This document shows positions 10,747 to 22,621 of a stretch of 53,303 nt of DNA, in pieces. The first letter of the stretch is position 1. Each line of letters begins with the position of its first letter. The DNA is from Carex sylvatica (lineage: Eukaryota; Streptophyta; Magnoliopsida; Poales; Cyperaceae). The notes under the pieces are model-generated. The model was not told the DNA's origin. It did not search any database and worked only from the letters and a program-made list of their open reading frames with translations. The stretch is taken from assembly GCA_964058845.1 (NCBI GenBank), contig CAXKVR010000784.1, positions 1-53,303 on the forward strand. The letters run 5' to 3'. Both the position numbers and the translations under genes were made by a program.

Positions 10747-12114
10747 TATTGACTTTTAGTTTTGACAATCAGCAACAATGCCTCCTCTTATACATAATTA
10801 ATTTAATATTCAATACTTAATTTTGAATATGAATTATGACGTAGACAATTGACTAAATATAAACATACTCATAAAATAACAAATCGGTTTCGGAATATCC
10901 TAATTTTAAATTAATAAAATATTCCGCATTAATAATTCAAAACTCTCAAAAACGAAACCAGGTACTAAATAACTGTTGACTAAACTCAAAAAACATTTAA
11001 TCAGTGGGCGGTTGTTGCTCTCATTTACCATCAACAGCAAGAAATTAGACTCTAATTGCAAATTGCTATTGGTCCAATTTTGGCACTGGCAACACTAAAA
11101 TAATATAAAATGCTCAAACAATACGTCAATACTTTGCTGAGCTAAGCCCACGGGACAATTAAAAATAAAATACAAATTTCGGTTCTTGGAATATGCACCA
11201 ATATCCATTTTCAGTTATTCCTGTTTCATAAAAACAATCTGACCTGAATGACTGAATTGCTGCTCCGGTCATATTAAATAAATATATGCGCAATGAAATA
11301 TCGTTTTTTTTTTATCCATACATAAAAGTTCACTATAAAATATTTATCAATACATACAGTTCAATGTTTCCTAATCATACGATTATCCACTCTAAAATAT
11401 TTATCAACAGATCAATACATATAATTCAATGTATCTGAATCATACGGCATACCACTGTCCATTATAAAATATTTATCCATAAATACAAATACTATTCAAT
11501 GTATCTGGATCATACGGTTGTCCTTTCTAAGGTTACATCCTACGGTTGGCCTTGGGGGAATCCAAACAAGATCGAAAGATTGCGAGGGAGATGGATTTGG
11601 ACTGTCTACTTTTGTGGGACACTAACCTGAGCCCTACCTTTGCATTTCAAGTTGCTTTGCAAATTGCAATTGCAATTGCAATTTCCACCCCATTTTTTTA
11701 AAGCAAATCCAATTGCAGACGCTCACGCTCATACACCATACACCGTTGCTTAGATATCATATAAGACAACAGAAATCGCTTTCTTCTTGTTTGAAAAACA
11801 AGTAATTTGCTGTGCAAATTGCTGGTCATTAATTGAACGCTCTCAACTGTTATGGAGTTTGAAGACACCATAACAACACTAAATACACTAATACACCATT
11901 GGGTGCATAAAAAATTAAAATTTTAATTTTAAATGACAACCCGAAATCTTCGATGTGGTTCTAAGTCACAACTCACAAGCAAAGAATTGTGCAATCTTTT
12001 TGCTGCATGAAAGTGAATCGAAACTGCAGGCGTATAGACCTTTTGGCGAAAACCGAACATAAAAGTTTTCTCTAATAAACAGCGAATGGTACACTACCTA
12101 ATAAATGCCATAGC
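10747..12114. other. Intergenic DNA with three imperfect ~65-bp repeats
   Basis: I see no gene here. About 11325-11535 contains three imperfect tandem copies of a unit containing TATAAAATATTTATC, TTCAATGT and AATCATACG. The remainder is AT-rich single-copy-looking sequence without a long ORF. Confidence 0.6.
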
Positions 12115-12122
12115 ATTGGAGA

Positions 12123-12610
12123 TAGGGGTGTCAATGGGTACGATACGGGTAGGATGGAATCATTTTCATACTCATACCCACTAAAAATTGACCTTACTCA
12201 TACTCTATCCAAATCCATTAAGAATTTTTCTTACCCTACTCTACTCATATCTATTAAAATTAGCGGATAACAAAACGGTAGTGGGCCAATAAAGAATAAT
12301 ACAAATTTAATAATTTTATTATTTTTACAAATAAACCATCAAAACTTATCATGTCATACATATGCAATCACAATTACTAATATAAAATTAAAATATAAAT
12401 ATGCAATTAATTCTAAGTATTAATTTTTTATTAAGCAAAAGAAATAAAATCATAAATATCTCTTCTAACAAATTTAATTTCTTAACTAAATAATAAATTA
12501 ACATTCAAATAAAAAAGTAAAATGTTTAGCATAATATTATTCTTATGATATAATTATCCGTTATCCAACCGGTACGAAATAATCTTTACCCGTATCCATT
12601 GACACCCCTA
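12123..12610. mobile_element. hAT MITE, 488 bp, perfect 8-bp TSD
   Basis: Ends are TAGGGGTGTCAATGGGTACG at the left and its near complement (CGTATCCATTGACACCCCTA) at the right. The 8-bp direct repeat ATTGGAGA flanks it exactly (12115-12122 and 12611-12618). Terminal inverted repeats of this form with 8-bp TSDs are the hAT signature. The interior is AT-rich and non-coding, so it needs transposase in trans. Confidence 0.93.
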
Positions 12611-12618
12611 ATTGGAGA

Positions 12619-13282
12619 TAGGCCAATGATTAGGCCATAGTTAAAGATTGTGGATAATGAGATGTAATTAGAGCCACATATAGGATCTTTTTGTAAATAA
12701 ACTTTTTCTTATTAATATAATTGTTGACGTTCTTGCTAACCATTAAAAAAAAAACTCACAAGCAAAGCCTGTTTACCATAAAAACTTATGAGATTAAAAA
12801 AAAAAAAATCTCGCAAAAGACCCGAGAGGTGAGAAAAATAGAGGCAAATAATTGTTTACTATTAATAGTTTTGTGAGATAGAAAGATAGAAATTTAGTCT
12901 TTTAATTTTTATTTGATGCCCATAAAGTATTATTATTCGAATTTGCATTTCACAACCTCCTACATGGAGAATGCTGCCCTTTGCTACTAAATTAAAGACT
13001 GATTTTTTATTTTGAGAAGGGTTTAAATGCCTCCATATTTGTATGCTTGGATCATGCTTTCATTTTTAGAATTACAATAACTTAAAATTTAAAATTTAAA
13101 TGTCAAAATAAAACTTTTAGATATGATTATGACAATTTGATTTTGGTTTGATTGAATCAAAAGCTTGTAAAAATGAACCAATGTGGATAAAATTATGGAT
13201 GTTGATTTTTCAACTTATTGATTCTTATAAAATCAAAATTAAAAAAAATATTATATGTGCATATAGAGAAACTAATATTTTT
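12619..13282. other. AT-rich DNA, no gene seen
   Basis: The stretch between the hAT MITE and the truncated end of the copia element has poly-A/T runs and no recognisable coding sequence. The junction with copia homology near 13283 is abrupt and shows no LTR. Confidence 0.5.
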
Positions 13283-16200
13283 CAACTTCTAATGTCGACT
13301 TTCTATCAAAGCTTCCGGCCCAATATGCATCGGAATAGCCACACAAGTTATTAGAACTATTATTTTTCATGAAAATTCCTTTCCGGGGGTTCCTTTTAAA
13401 TATTTTAAAATTTTGTTTATTGAATCCAAATGAGGTGTTTTTGGAGCATGCATAAATTGACTAATTTGACTTACCAAAAAAGAAATATCCGGCCGAGTTA
13501 CGGTTAGGTATATTATTTTTTTCACAAGTCTTTGAAATTGATTTATATCATCTAATGGTTCACCTTATTCGCTATTTAATTTATGTCTACCGTCTATTGG
13601 TGTTGATGCCGGTTTACAACCTAATTTGTCGATTTCTTTTAACAAATTTAGAGTATATTTTCTTTGAAAAATAAAGAGACCATTTTTGGAATGTGTTATT
13701 TATATTCCTATAAAATATTTTAAATAACCAAGGTCTTTGATGTCAAATTTTTTCTTCAAGTGAAATTTTATTTTATTGATCTCCTGTGATTATAATGTCA
13801 TCTACATATACTAAGATAATGGTAGTGTTATTTCCTTTAATTTTAGTAAATAAAGAATGATCGGCACTACTAATCTTAAAATTGTAAAATTTTAAATAAG
13901 ATCTTAGTTTGTCATACCATGTCCTTGGAGATTGCTTTAATCCGTAGATTGTTTTATTCAATTTGCAAACTAATTCATGGTTTCTTTCTTTTCATGCCCG
14001 GGAAGTAACATCATATATACCTCTTCTTCAAGTGTTCCTTGAAAAAAGGCATTTTTGACATCCATTTGGTATAATTTTCAATTTTGGTTAACCGTAATAG
14101 AAAATAGTATTCTCACCGTATTCATTTTGACCACGGGTGCAAAGTTTGAGTATACCCTTTCGCAACTAAGCGAGCTTTGTACCGTTCTACGGTACCATCT
14201 GAATTATACTTAATTTTATATACTCATTTACAACCTATAGATTTTTTGTCTTTTGATAATTGCACAATGACCCATGTTTCATTTTATTCAAGAGCCTTTA
14301 ACTCTTCTTTCATGGCTTTGGTCCATGTAGAATTTTTTATGGCTTCCTCTTAATTGTTTGGTTTTTGTTCTTTTGCAATTGAGGTAAAAAAAAATTATAG
14401 TTGGAAGAGATATTATCATATGTAATAAAATTTTGAATAGGTGATAAGGCTAAATTATATACATATTCGATCTAGTTTTCATCATGAAATAATATCAAAT
14501 ATCTTGTATTTTGAATATAAAAAGAATAGAATACACCTAGAATCAAGTTACTGCGTTTGTTTGGTTTTAATTTGCAGGAGATGAAGAAAAATGAAGAAAA
14601 ACGAAGAAAAATGCCCAGTGCGGATGCACGGTTTTCAATACGACTGCACTGAGTACTTAGATTGATTTCTGAATGCGCGCCAATTTTAAAAAGGTATAAC
14701 AAGCTATACATCAAAATTCGTGCAGATACACGGATTTTGATGCGGCCGCACTCTGGTCACAAAGGAAAAACCCGAGCCCAGTGCGGATGCACTGTAGCAC
14801 CAGTGTGGACGCACTGTAGCAGTCAGCCAAAAATAGAGTCTAAACTTAAAACGGCCACAACTTTTGACTCGTAACTCCGTTTTGGGCATATGACCACTTT
14901 TCGGAAAGCTAGTGAAAAGATCTACAATCTGAGAATCTAAAAAAGAAAAGTTGGAGTTAGTGCGGACGCACTAGACCCACAGACAGCCATAATTACATGT
15001 TTTCAACACGGTTTCTATTTTTAGCGAGCCAATGACGCTTTTTGACAGTTAAATTTGGACACATCAGTCCAGAAAAACAAGGCAAAGATAGCACCCACTA
15101 ACCCCACCTTCTAGCCTCTAAATTGGGGATAGTCTTTTGCTATATAAGGGGGGGTTCATTTTCCATTGAAAAGACATCTCTCATATCACACATCTCACAT
15201 CTCTCATCTTACAACTCTCTCTGTCTCTGTCTCTGACCCCTTGGTGCATGCCAATTTCCATAAAATATAGCGATAAATGTGTAGCCATTCTAGGAGTCCC
15301 TGAAGCTTTTCAAGGAAGGAGAATAAGGTTCAAGCAAAATTTTCAGCAAGATTGAGATTCTTGATTCAATAAAGGGTGTAACTATTTCTTTATCTCATTT
15401 CTTCTTATTTTTGCCAAGTTTTGTAATGGATCTCTCCAACATAGAGTAGATCTCTTTTAAGGGTTTAGGTCAATGAACGAACTTGTTTAATTGTATCTTA
15501 TTTAGTTATTTGTTTTTATTATGATTGTTTTATGGGATTTGATGCTAATTTATGAGATTTATAATTTGTGTTAATTACATAATTAGTACTTAAAATCGAT
15601 GTAGTTCCGCTTTAGATTCGAAAGATCCAAAGTAGTTAGGACGAGAGGAGAGTACCAATTGTGAACACAAATACCTTAAGTTTTGATTAAGGTCTAACCA
15701 ACTGCAAAATCAAACCGGAATTACAGAAATTATGATTAAGGACTTAGTGAAGGACGTAACTGTGAAGTCATACCCTTATTAGGACATCTCAAATTGAATC
15801 GGATATTGGTATGAAGGACGTAACTGTGAAGTATCAATATTTAAGGAAATGAGAGACTAACAAGAGCTTACGGTCTAGGTAGCTATGATGAAGGACATAA
15901 CTGTGAAGTCCGAATTGCTTAGGCACGTTATTAATTCATGAAAGTGACCCTTAATGACATATTAGGTTAGAAACCTCATCAGATCATACATGAATTTAAA
16001 TAAATACCAAATAGATAGAATTAACAAGGGATTGTAGACCGGATACCCCTAGATCTCCTCAACTTGAAAACAAACCAATCTTTATTTTCTTTATTTTATT
16101 TACATTTATTGTTTACAATTCTTCTCGGATATTGAACCCAACTTAGGACTACTTAAACAAACCCCCCTTATTCTATTTTATTGCACTTACTTCTTTTTAT

Positions 16201-17950
16201 TATTTTATGAAATTAATTAATAAAGTCTAAACTTAGTATCTAAACTTACTCTCTGAGGATCGATACCTGATAATATACTACGCGGTAGGATTGTGCACTT
16301 GCAATCTGAACTGAAAGTGTATTTAAGATTAAAAGGTACAGCTTGCTATACTGAAACTTTGTACTATATATTTTTGGTGCAACAATAGGATAATGTACCT
16401 TGTAGGTTACAAAATTCCTTAGCCTTATTGAAGGTTGTCTTATTCAAATCGACCTTCTCAATGGTGTTTCTTCTATATTTTGACCTCTATCAATTGAGAA
16501 AATTTCTTCTATTTTCTTTTCATTTTCATTTTCGTTTGCTGCCTCATTTTCTATCAATCTTTCATCTTCTCTTGATGGATTGTATTGAGATAATATAATT
16601 TCCTTGAAGGATTCTCTCATTGAATTTTTCTTTGTAACATGGATCATTTTCTAAAAAAGTTACATCCCTAGAAATGTATAACTTTTTTTCTTTGGGATCA
16701 TAGCATTTATATCCCTTTTTTTGTGATGAGTAACCCAAGAAAATGGCCTTAATTGAGTTATAATCTAATTTATCTTGTTTATTTTTGTGCACATAACATG
16801 TACAACCAAATATTTTTAGATGCTCAATATTAAGTTTTCTTTGATAAATAATTTCTTATGGGCTTTTGTAATCTAAATTAGCACTTGACAATCTATTTAT
16901 GAAATATGTTACGGTAAGAACGACACATGACCAATAAGTTTTTGGTACATTATTTTGAAATAAAAGTACACGAGTCATTTCAAGTAAGTGTCTACTTTTT
17001 CTTTCGGAAACACCATTTTGTTGAGGTGTATAAACACATGTTGTTTGATGTAAAAATCATTTTTCTTTGAATAAGTTTGAGAAATTTTAATTTACAAATT
17101 CCGTTTCGTTATCGGATCTAAAAGTTTTAATTTTTGCTTCATATTGATTTTCTATGAAGTTATAAAAATCTAGAAATTTCAAGAATACTTCACTTTTATT
17201 TTTTGATAAATATAACCGAGTTGGTTTAGAGAAATTATCAATAAAGCTAACAAAATATTTGTATCCATTATAAGAATTAATTGGAGCGGGACCCCATACA
17301 TCCGAATGGACCAAATCAAAAAGTTTTTCGCTCTTACAACTTGATAAATTAAACGGTAACCTAGTGTGTTTCCCTAGCTTACATGTCTCACTACTATTGT
17401 CTAATTTTAAAAAATTAAAAAGACTCTTTAAAATCTTGTCAGAAGGATGTCCAATTCTTCTATGTCAAAGTATGCTTAATTCTTCATTTTTGGTTACGTT
17501 GAGGTTGAATTTTTCTTCATTTAAAATATAAAGTCTGTTTTCTAGAAATCCTTCACCAATCATAATATTGGTTATCCGATCCTGAAAAATCACATTTTTT
17601 GTCAAAAAAATGAACTCACAATTTAACTCATTTGTGATTTTACTAATGGATAATAGATTTGATGAGCAATCTTTAATATACAATACATTTTGTATTATTT
17701 TTGAGAAAATATTTATTGAACTTTCTCCAATTTCCATTTTTTTCACCATTTACAACCGTAACAAATTGTGTGGCTTTGTATTTTTTAAATGAGGTCAATA
17801 ATTTATATTTTCGGTCATATGATTAGTTGCACCTGAATTCAATATCCATCTATAATTTTTTGGTGTGAAAGATAAATTAGAGACACAAAATATACCAGAG
17901 GTCTTTTGTGTTTTCCTGTTTTTGATTTAGCATCACAGAGAGTTGTTGTA
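13283..17950 (-). pseudogene. Copia pol remnants: protease, integrase, reverse transcriptase, partial RNase H
   Basis: Reading along the minus strand: a protease to pre-integrase stretch is open at 17749-17465 (LYIKDCSSNLLSISKIT). Integrase core fragments are at 17314-17087 (LVHSDVWGP, SYNGYKYFVSFIDNFS, FRSDNETEF) and 16792-16562 (AIFLGYSSQKKGYKCYDP). The integrase/RT linker (LRRS then a stop, IRQP) runs into the solo LTR at 16384 and resumes at 14436. RT includes WTKAMKEELKALE near 14330 and YGLKQSPRTWYDKL then YVDD (about 13798-13809) in an open frame at 13961-13773. RNase H begins GYSDAYWAGSFDRKST (about 13360-13310) and is cut off. Several stops and frameshifts separate these blocks, so no functional polyprotein is encoded. 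Confidence 0.88.
14442..16384 (+). mobile_element. Solo LTR, 1943 bp, with perfect 5-bp TSD, nested in the copia element
   Basis: The insert begins TGATAAGGC and ends GGTGCAACA, and is flanked on both sides by ATAGG (14437-14441 and 16385-16389). Removing it together with one ATAGG rejoins the copia reading frame exactly, which fixes both borders. Plus orientation is inferred from a TATA box (TATATAAGG, 15141-15149), a CT-rich leader after it and an AATAAA at 15368-15373. Three copies of GAAGGACGTAACTGTGAAGT lie near 15749, 15813 and 15889. A bare LTR with a TSD is the product of LTR-LTR recombination. The superfamily is not certain. Confidence 0.93.
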
Positions 17951-17954
17951 GGAG

Positions 17955-19019
17955 TTATCGCATAGGATCCAAAGTAGTAGCCTCCTGGGATCCGGATGGG
18001 TTAGAGGGAGGCGCTGAAAAATTAGAAGCCCCAGCGACAAAATTAGAAGTCCCAGCGAAATTTCCAGTGAAATTAGCGGACGGCTCAGATCTGTTTCGAT
18101 ACGCACCTTCCCTTCCTTCTGCTACAACAACTTCTTTCCCATCTGCCAAAACACTTCTCTTGTAGCCGCCTCCCCTGCGTTCTCCCTTCTTGTGCCACTT
18201 TGGCCGGAGATGAGGGTTGAGGAACCAACAAGCCTCCTTGCAGTGCCTCTTGCAATATTCACATTTCCCAACTCCTTGCTCTCCTCTTCCCTCTTGCCGA
18301 AAATTAGGGTTAGGCCTTGCCATGACAGCAAACCCTTTTGCCTCTGGATTTTCAAGAGTTTGTGACCCCATTACCTCTCTTCTTGTCTCTTCTCCTTGTA
18401 TCATGGAGGCCACTTCATATGGAGATGGAAGTTCAGCCATGAGAAGAATTTGTGATCTCACTGCCTCATATGATGAATCAAGGCAGGAGAGGAATTGAAA
18501 AACATCATCTTGTTCTTCTCTTTCTTGAATTTCAGCAATGTCAGTGGTAGGGGGTCGATAAACCCTAATTTCATCTTTTTTTCTTTTGGAGAAATCCAAA
18601 CATAGTCATGGCTGGTTGACCTTGTTGTTGTTTTGCTTGTTGCATTTTTCTTTGAATTTGATAAATATGAGCGTAATTTTTCTTGTGACCAAATAATTTT
18701 TCGGCTCTTTGCCAAATTTCTAATGTCGTATCTTTGTACGAAAGTAAGTTGGATACCTGTAGTTCCATTGTTGCTAGTAACCACGTGATTACTGTGTGAT
18801 CACTTTCCATCTCGCTAATGCCCTTTTTTCTGGTTCAGTTGGAGGAACCGATTGTTTGGGGGCCTTGTTCTCTGGGTCAATATGATCGCTCTTTTCTCGA
18901 CCGCTTAAGGCGAAGACAACTTGTCTTGCCCATATGTGGTAGTTTTTGCCATTTAGCATCACCCCGGTGAGCTTTTCTTGGTTTTGCGATATTTCGACAG
19001 CTGCTGGTGCTGTTTGCAA
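17955..19019 (-). pseudogene. Copia gag remnant with two frameshifts
   Basis: Three overlapping minus-strand blocks make up a retrotransposon gag: 19019-18789 (LTGVMLNGKNYHIWARQV), 18810-18571 (DHTVITWLLATMELQVSNLL, LEIWQRAEKLF) and 18599-17955 (FLSCLDSSYEAVRSQILL, zinc knuckle). The knuckle reads CEYCKRHCKEACWFLNPH, shorter than the usual CX2CX4HX4C spacing by a couple of residues. Frame changes near 18800 and 18590 break it. The C-terminal part is rich in Asn, Ser and Gly repeats (NFAGTSNF, VAGASNF). Confidence 0.88.
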
Positions 19020-19122
19020 TTTTCTCTTTTTGACAGCTACTGGTACTGCCTTCTTTGTCTGATTTGACAGCTGCTAGTGCTGTTGCAAAATTTTCTGTCT
19101 TTGAAATTAGATATGAACTACA

Positions 19123-19134
19123 GCTCTGATACGA
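19123..19134 (-). other. Primer binding site of the copia element
   Basis: Read on the minus strand, TCGTATCAGAGC directly follows the LTR end. It differs at one base from TGGTATCAGAGC, the complement of the plant initiator-Met tRNA 3' end used by most copia elements. Confidence 0.85.
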
Positions 19135-19382
19135 TGTTGAGTTTTTGAGTTTAGAGACAGAAAAGTTTGAAAATGAAATTTTGTAGTATAATTCTAAATT
19201 TTTATAGTACAGTATTGGGTCTTTTATAGGCTAAGAGGAAAAAATATAGCTGTTGGGAATAACAGCTATATATGCATCTAACGGGTGCCTATACTCTATA
19301 AATAAATAAAAAAGTTAGAAGCTATATTTAATTCTAAACGGATCTAGGCCTAAAGGGTCTAACTTATTACTCATTCTCAACA
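19135..19382 (-). repeat. 5' LTR of the copia element, 248 bp
   Basis: The sequence starts TGTTGAG and ends CTCAACA on either strand, the short inverted repeat expected at LTR ends. The PBS abuts its internal side. Sequence immediately outside is TTTTC (candidate TSD); the partner cannot be checked because the other LTR is gone. Confidence 0.85.
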
Positions 19383-19599
19383 TTTTCTAATGAATTCATA
19401 ATTTCATATCATCTAAGGTAACATCGTATTTATGTTTAGATCAGATTTGTCTGGTCAGAATTCAAACAAGTATTAAAAAGTTTTGTACATTTCAGCCGTG
19501 TGAATATTAGAAATCTCATATATTTCATCTTAGATCGAATTAATCTAAATTTTGATCAGACAGTCCAGATCTGATTAATCAGGGAAATATTATGTTACC

Positions 19600-19990
19600 T
19601 CGACTCATTGCTAATTGGGTCATTGACTTTCTTTGACCATTTAAAAAAAAAAAAAACCGTAAATGTTCTATGGGTTGACAATTTGAATAGTATTTTTTTT
19701 AATATAATGTAATACCGTTTAATGAGAACTCAATACTGGTTTAGTAAATATTCTATGGGTTGTATCTGGTTTTTCATCAGGCAGGTGCACGGAATTAATT
19801 TATTTGGTTGCACGACAACTTAAAATTTGTTTGAAAATTCGCGTAAAATCGTTATTTATAAAAAAAAAAAATTTAATCTGTGATATGGTTCATCCATTTG
19901 AAACGGAAATGATTAATTGTTTTATATATAATCTACATGTTCATCAAAAATTCAAAATCGTTACTGATAAATGAACAATTGGGTTAGCTC
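19600..19990. repeat. Local duplication, copy 1 (left of the host gene)
   Basis: This segment contains CTAATTGGGTCATTGAC, TTTAGTAAATATTCTATGG, GGTTTTTCATCAGG and TTTGTTTGAAAATTCGCGTA. The same blocks recur in the same order at 23260-24520, where three insertions interrupt them. Copy 1 is uninterrupted, so it shows the pre-insertion state. Confidence 0.8.
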
Positions 19991-20129
19991 GTCTTTAATT
20001 TCAAAATAATACATTAGTGCTAAATGATGGTTACATATGAAGTCATGAAAACATGCACATGCATTTTACTATTAAATTTCAAATTAATTTGTACGGTGAT
20101 TAAAATTGTCAATCCATCCCAACTCAAAA

Positions 20130-20476
20130 ATAATATGTAATGACGAACAAGTCTGGTACCCCACACGGAACTTTGTAGAAAAAGAGCCATAGAAGAACCA
20201 AAGAACTATACGGAAGTCCGCAGCCTAAAGGGCCCCAGCTGTTGTTTGGTGACATCTTTCTCGTTTCCTACCTCAAGACTGGTCCCACCTCTGGTCTTTC
20301 TCTAGGTATAAGAAATCTCGTAGGCCGTTGAACCTTCTCTTCCATGCCAAGTCGCAGAAGTCGGTAACCACCCCCCTCTTCCCCTAACCTCTCAACTCCT
20401 CTCTTACTTTCCCAGTTACCCCACAAACCAATCAATCTCCTCAGTTCCAATTCAGCTACCAAGAGAAAGAATTAAA
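20130..20476 (+). promoter_or_regulatory. Probable promoter and 5' leader of the 129-aa gene
   Basis: Upstream of the start codon the sequence is unusually C/T-rich (CTCTGGTCTTTCTCTAGG, CCCCCCTCTTCCCC, CCAGTTACCCC), as plant leaders often are. The best TATA-like word is GGTATAAGAA at about 20304. No experimentally recognisable start can be read, so the exact start is unknown. Confidence 0.45.
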
Positions 20477-20866
20477 ATGATGAGCTCACAAGGTCTGGCG
20501 ATCGCTGCCACTGCCATGGCAGTTTCTGGCACCGTCGTCCTCTTCACGCTCTGTCGACAGAAGCCTCTCCTTATCTCCCTGGCGCCTCTCTCAATGGACC
20601 CCACTGGTCAGTCTCACTCGCTCTCCCTCCGGCCCTGCATTAAGAACTCAATAGATGCTGAGAAGAAGAGGGAGAAGAAGAGGAAGAAGAAGAACGGGAA
20701 GAAAGTTAAGTTTTCCGATCAAGTCGAGGAATTCTACTTCCAGGCCGAGGCACCAAAAAGGAGATCCGTGGAGGAGAGCTGCCGAGTTCGGTCCCAAATG
20801 CCGGCCAATCAAATGGCGCTGTACCGAGGTATTTTGCGTGACCGCTTGCACCGTGTCCCAGCTTAA
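20477..20866 (+). CDS. Small uncharacterised membrane-anchored plant protein, 129 aa
   Basis: A single-exon ORF with ATG ATG start context AAAATGATGAGC follows a pyrimidine-rich leader. Residues about 6-27 (GLAIAATAMAVSGTVVLFTL) form one hydrophobic segment followed by CRQK, which suggests an N-terminal anchor or signal. Residues about 61-80 are strongly basic (KKREKKRKKKNGKKVKFSD). The C terminus reads MPANQMALYRGILRDRLHR. The combination of N-terminal helix, VKFSDQVEEF-type motif and PANQMALYRGILRDR tail looks conserved and gene-like, unlike the transposon remnants around it, but I do not know its function. Codon usage and local GC are higher than in the surroundings. It is the only convincing host gene in the window. 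Translation could start at Met1 or Met2. Confidence 0.75.
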   Translation: MMSSQGLAIAATAMAVSGTVVLFTLCRQKPLLISLAPLSMDPTGQSHSLSLRPCIKNSIDAEKKREKKRKKKNGKKVKFSDQVEEFYFQAEAPKRRSVEESCRVRSQMPANQMALYRGILRDRLHRVPA

Positions 20867-21677
20867 ACTTATTGAGCAGCGATTTGTATAGATTTGAATT
20901 TAATTTTCTTTCTTGACTAAATTATCTTTTTCTCAAGAAAAAGAAGTTTAGGTCGTTAGTTTCTCCTTATTTATTCTTCTCTTTATTTTTCTCTTGTCTA
21001 ACCAAGTAGACTCTTTTAATTTCCCCCCAATTGTCCCCGATGGAAATTCAACGTTGTATGCCTTCAATTCATTCCTGAAGGAGTAATGTAAATTTTGTTA
21101 AATATTTAAGAATTCAATCTCTTCCATTTAGCTTTGCCTCTGCGCTGTCCGTTAGTACGGTGAATGTGGTTGAATTAAATTTTTATCTTTTGTAAAGCGG
21201 ATGTGTCGTGAAATTATGGCACAGAGCAAAATAATTTTTTAATTGACCGGAGGAATAGCGAATACTTCTTGATCCGCTGCTACAAAAGCTGTTGTAAATG
21301 AAAAAAAGACACCGCTGGTAAACCGTCCGATCAGTGCTCTGTGACAGCACACAGCCACACAATACTTTTCTCTATTCTGTTCCACCGCACGATCGTCTGC
21401 ACAGCTTCACGTGAATTAGTTTTAGACTTTATAAAACCCCTTCTTATCCTTTGTCTCGGGGCAGCAAACCAGAAGATAAATTATTTCCAGGAATAATGAG
21501 GTGAGGTTGTCTCCCAACGGCTTTGCCTCTAATTGGTTATTATTTTTCTTTCAATCATAGAGAGAGAGGTAAACACCTTCACATGGTGGAAACATTGGTT
21601 GGAATCATGTCAAATATATTAAACAAAAGGCGACGCTTCCCGCTGTTTTTGATAATTTTACTACATTTTATTTTAAC
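20867..21677. other. 3' flank of the host gene and intergenic DNA
   Basis: The first 200-300 bases are T-rich and probably hold the 3' UTR, though no clear AATAAA was found. About 21290-21500 is locally GC-richer and includes a TATA-like CTTTATAAAACCCC at about 21428, which could be a short promoter or an unrecognised element. No ORF supports a gene. Confidence 0.4.
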
Positions 21678-22073
21678 GAGTAGAATTAAAATTCAACATT
21701 GAATTTGGATCTCAACTATATCTCACATCTCTGTCTCCTTCAAAATTCAAACAGCTTAGCATTATATTTACGCATCATATTTATATTAAAATGTATTTAA
21801 AAATCAAATTTTATATTTTTTGAATTTTTTTTACTATTTTTCTAGATAGATACAAAATTGATATTTTTGGATGATCCAGAAAGAATAATGTTTTACCTAT
21901 CTAAAAGAACAATAAAAGAATCTCAAAAATTATAAAATTTGATTTCCAAGTATATATTTTAATATGAAGATCATATTGAACGGTTCAAATTAACTGTTTG
22001 AACTTTAAAAACATAGATAAATATGTAAGACATAGTTGGAATATAAAATTAATGATGTATTTTATTTCTACTC
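21678..22073. mobile_element. Foldback MITE, Mutator-like, about 396 bp
   Basis: The two halves are imperfect complements over most of their length: GAGTAGAATTAAAATTCAACAT at the left, and GAGTAGAAATAAAATACATC reading back from the right end. Flanking 9-mers TATTTTAAC and GATTTTAAT agree at 7 of 9 positions, an eroded Mutator-type TSD. Internal words (CAAATTTTATATTTTTTGAA, AACGGTTCAAATTAACTG) match the MITE at 37799-38177, so both belong to one family. Confidence 0.7.
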
Positions 22074-22607
22074 GATTTTAATAATGAGACTTAGTTTTAT
22101 AAAAGTTCTTTTATGAAATAATGAAAACATGTACCGTAATAAACTAACATAAAACAAAAAATAGCTTTTTTCTATTATTTGAAACCCAGGTGAAAAAAAA
22201 AGGAAAATCTTTTATAAGTTATATCGGAAAACTACATATTGTTATAACGGTAATGATACTGAATTAGACGACACCTCGAGTTTCCAGTTAGCTAGATGGT
22301 GGACAACAAAAATGGAACGTTTAGCCGCAAAATAGATTATCTCAGCGTTAGCCGTTAGATGATTGAACGGTAATAATATTATTAAAAATATAAAAATGAT
22401 AAATTTAACGGTAAGAATATTTTATATTATTTATATATATATTTTTTTTAATGGAACGCTATCTAATTGGAGAATTGAATAAAATATATTTACTATCTAA
22501 AGGGGGGTTTGTTAAAAGTTCTTCTAAAAAATGAAAAAATTCAATAGCCCGTGAGCCGTTATTCAACCGTCTCTCTGTGACTTTAACATGGTGTCTTCGA
22601 GGAACAG
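22074..22607. other. AT-rich DNA, no gene seen
   Basis: No coding sequence is visible. A piece near 22450-22490 (TAATTGGAGAATTGAATAAA) recurs in inverse orientation near 24560, so small rearranged repeats link the two flanks of this area. Confidence 0.4.
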
Positions 22608-22621
22608 CAGTACTCATTGTA

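Larger units (their letters stand above)
13283..19382 (-). mobile_element. Ty1/copia retrotransposon, 5' LTR present, 3' end missing, split by a solo LTR
   Basis: Minus-strand order is LTR (19382-19135), PBS, gag, protease, integrase, reverse transcriptase, then RNase H ending abruptly near 13283. Integrase before reverse transcriptase is the copia order. No second LTR or polypurine tract follows RNase H, so the 3' end was deleted. A solo LTR (14442-16384) interrupts the coding region in the linker between integrase and reverse transcriptase. Many frameshifts and stops show it is old. Confidence 0.9.

Noticed and set aside
13148..13354. 68-residue plus-strand ORF with a copia-like ring (SKACKNEPMWIKLW)
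   Set aside because: The resemblance to a copia linker is short and in the opposite orientation to the adjacent RNase H; not enough to call.
20648..20891. Overlapping ORFs in other frames of the 129-aa gene
   Set aside because: Arg-rich and Leu-rich shadow frames caused by the AAG-rich tract; they lack a leader and coherent features.
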